Source: Afipia sp. (lineage in GTDB: Bacteria; Pseudomonadota; Alphaproteobacteria; Rhizobiales; Xanthobacteraceae). From it: a DNA stretch of 7,357 nucleotides. Position numbers and translations under genes: made by a program. Shown piece after piece: positions 6,956 to 7,357 of the stretch. The stretch spans positions 1 through 7,357 of the forward strand of contig JAGVII010000125.1 of assembly GCA_020056155.1 (NCBI GenBank). The letters run 5' to 3'. Within the stretch, counting starts at the first letter, position 1; every line of letters starts with the position of its first letter. A model generated the notes under the pieces. That model was not told the DNA's origin. It did no database searches and was given only the letters and a program-made list of their open reading frames with translations.

Positions 6956-7357
6956 TGGACAAGACGATCAACAACAAGGCCTGGTTCCTGGTTCTTCCGG
7001 TTTTCCTGATCGTGGCGTTTTCCGCGATCCTGCCGCTGATGACGGTCGTCAACTATTCGGTGCAGGACACGTTCGGAAACAATCAGTTTTTCTGGAATGG
7101 TGTCGGCTGGTTCAAGGAACTGCTCGATCCCTCGACCGATCTCGGCGACCGGTTTCTGGCTTCGCTCGGGCGCAATCTGCTGTTCTCCGCGATCATTCTC
7201 GCCATCGAAGTGCCGCTCGGCATTCTGGTCGCGCTGTCGATGCCACGCGAAGGCTGGCGCGTCGCGGCGTGCCTCGTCATTCTCGCGTTGCCGTTGCTCA
7301 TTCCATGGAATGTGGTCGGCACTATCTGGCAGATATTCGGCCGTCCCGACATCGGCC
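6955..7357 (+). CDS. glpP: GlpP, ABC transporter permease (MalF-like), 3' end outside window
   Basis: The first 134 residues of an inner-membrane permease, open to the window edge. Seen: a short charged N-terminus (MDKTINNKAW), then three hydrophobic stretches at about 11-32, 74-96 and 103-128. TM1 ends LMTVVNYSVQD, a pattern common at the end of the first helix of MalF/UgpA-type CUT1 permeases. Family members are around 290 residues, so about half is visible; the cytoplasmic EAA loop that docks the ATPases is not. Start: ATG 6955 overlaps the glpT stop and has GAGGGG at 6941-6946, eight bases upstream. Context: following two ATPases, it is the first of the expected permease pair, with glpQ and a binding-protein gene likely next. 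A UgpA-like role in glycerol-phosphate uptake is the main alternative, but two ATPases upstream fit glpSTP better. Confidence 0.85.
   Translation, partial: MDKTINNKAWFLVLPVFLIVAFSAILPLMTVVNYSVQDTFGNNQFFWNGVGWFKELLDPSTDLGDRFLASLGRNLLFSAIILAIEVPLGILVALSMPREGWRVAACLVILALPLLIPWNVVGTIWQIFGRPDIG

Noticed and set aside
1..7357. CRISPR arrays, insertion sequences, tRNA or rRNA genes, phage or defence genes.
   Set aside because: No regularly spaced repeats, transposase-like proteins, terminal inverted repeats or RNA gene signatures were seen. The window is nearly filled by metabolic and transport genes of uniform composition.

Overview
The window is GC-rich DNA with strong G/C bias at third codon positions and Shine-Dalgarno-led genes packed on one strand. 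It looks like an alphaproteobacterial chromosome, most likely order Hyphomicrobiales (Bradyrhizobium/Afipia/Rhodopseudomonas-like relatives). That assignment rests on the look of the proteins and on the operon type; no database was searched. All supported genes are on the + strand, and both window edges cut through genes.

Layout: (1) Bases 1-2090 hold the 3' part of a gene for a thiamine-diphosphate enzyme of the AceE/MdeB-like family (homodimeric 2-oxoacid dehydrogenase E1, often labelled transketolase). Its reading frame is open to base 3, so the N-terminus lies outside the window. (2) A 108-base gap, then glpR (2199-2990), a DeoR-family repressor close to E. coli GlpR. (3) A 246-base regulatory interval, unusually AT-rich in its middle, with several dyads. 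The most striking is a 41-base dyad at 3158-3198 that is a good candidate GlpR operator. (4) glpD (3237-4781), the FAD glycerol-3-phosphate dehydrogenase. (5) glpS (4778-5857) and glpT (5870-6955), two different MalK-like ABC ATPases, then glpP (6955 to the window end), the first membrane permease. Gene junctions overlap (ATGA, TGATG) or are 12 bases apart, so glpD-glpS-glpT-glpP reads as one operon.

Together these genes form a glycerol / glycerol-3-phosphate utilisation locus of the rhizobial glpD-glpSTP(QUV) type. The ABC transporter brings in substrate (glycerol in the characterised Rhizobium leguminosarum system), a glycerol kinase not present here would phosphorylate it, and GlpD oxidises glycerol-3-phosphate to dihydroxyacetone phosphate while reducing quinone. 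GlpR probably represses the operon until glycerol-3-phosphate accumulates. A second permease, a periplasmic binding protein and small membrane proteins are expected just past base 7357.

The locus is a known type and I do not see a wholly new system. The observation most worth following is that the two ATPases are degenerate in complementary motifs (GlpS lacks the H-loop histidine, GlpT lacks the LSGGQ signature). In a head-to-tail heterodimer both defects fall in the same ATP site, which predicts an asymmetric importer with one catalytic site. The second is the long dyad before glpD. It lies inside what a naive longest-frame call would treat as coding sequence, so it also bears on the glpD start.
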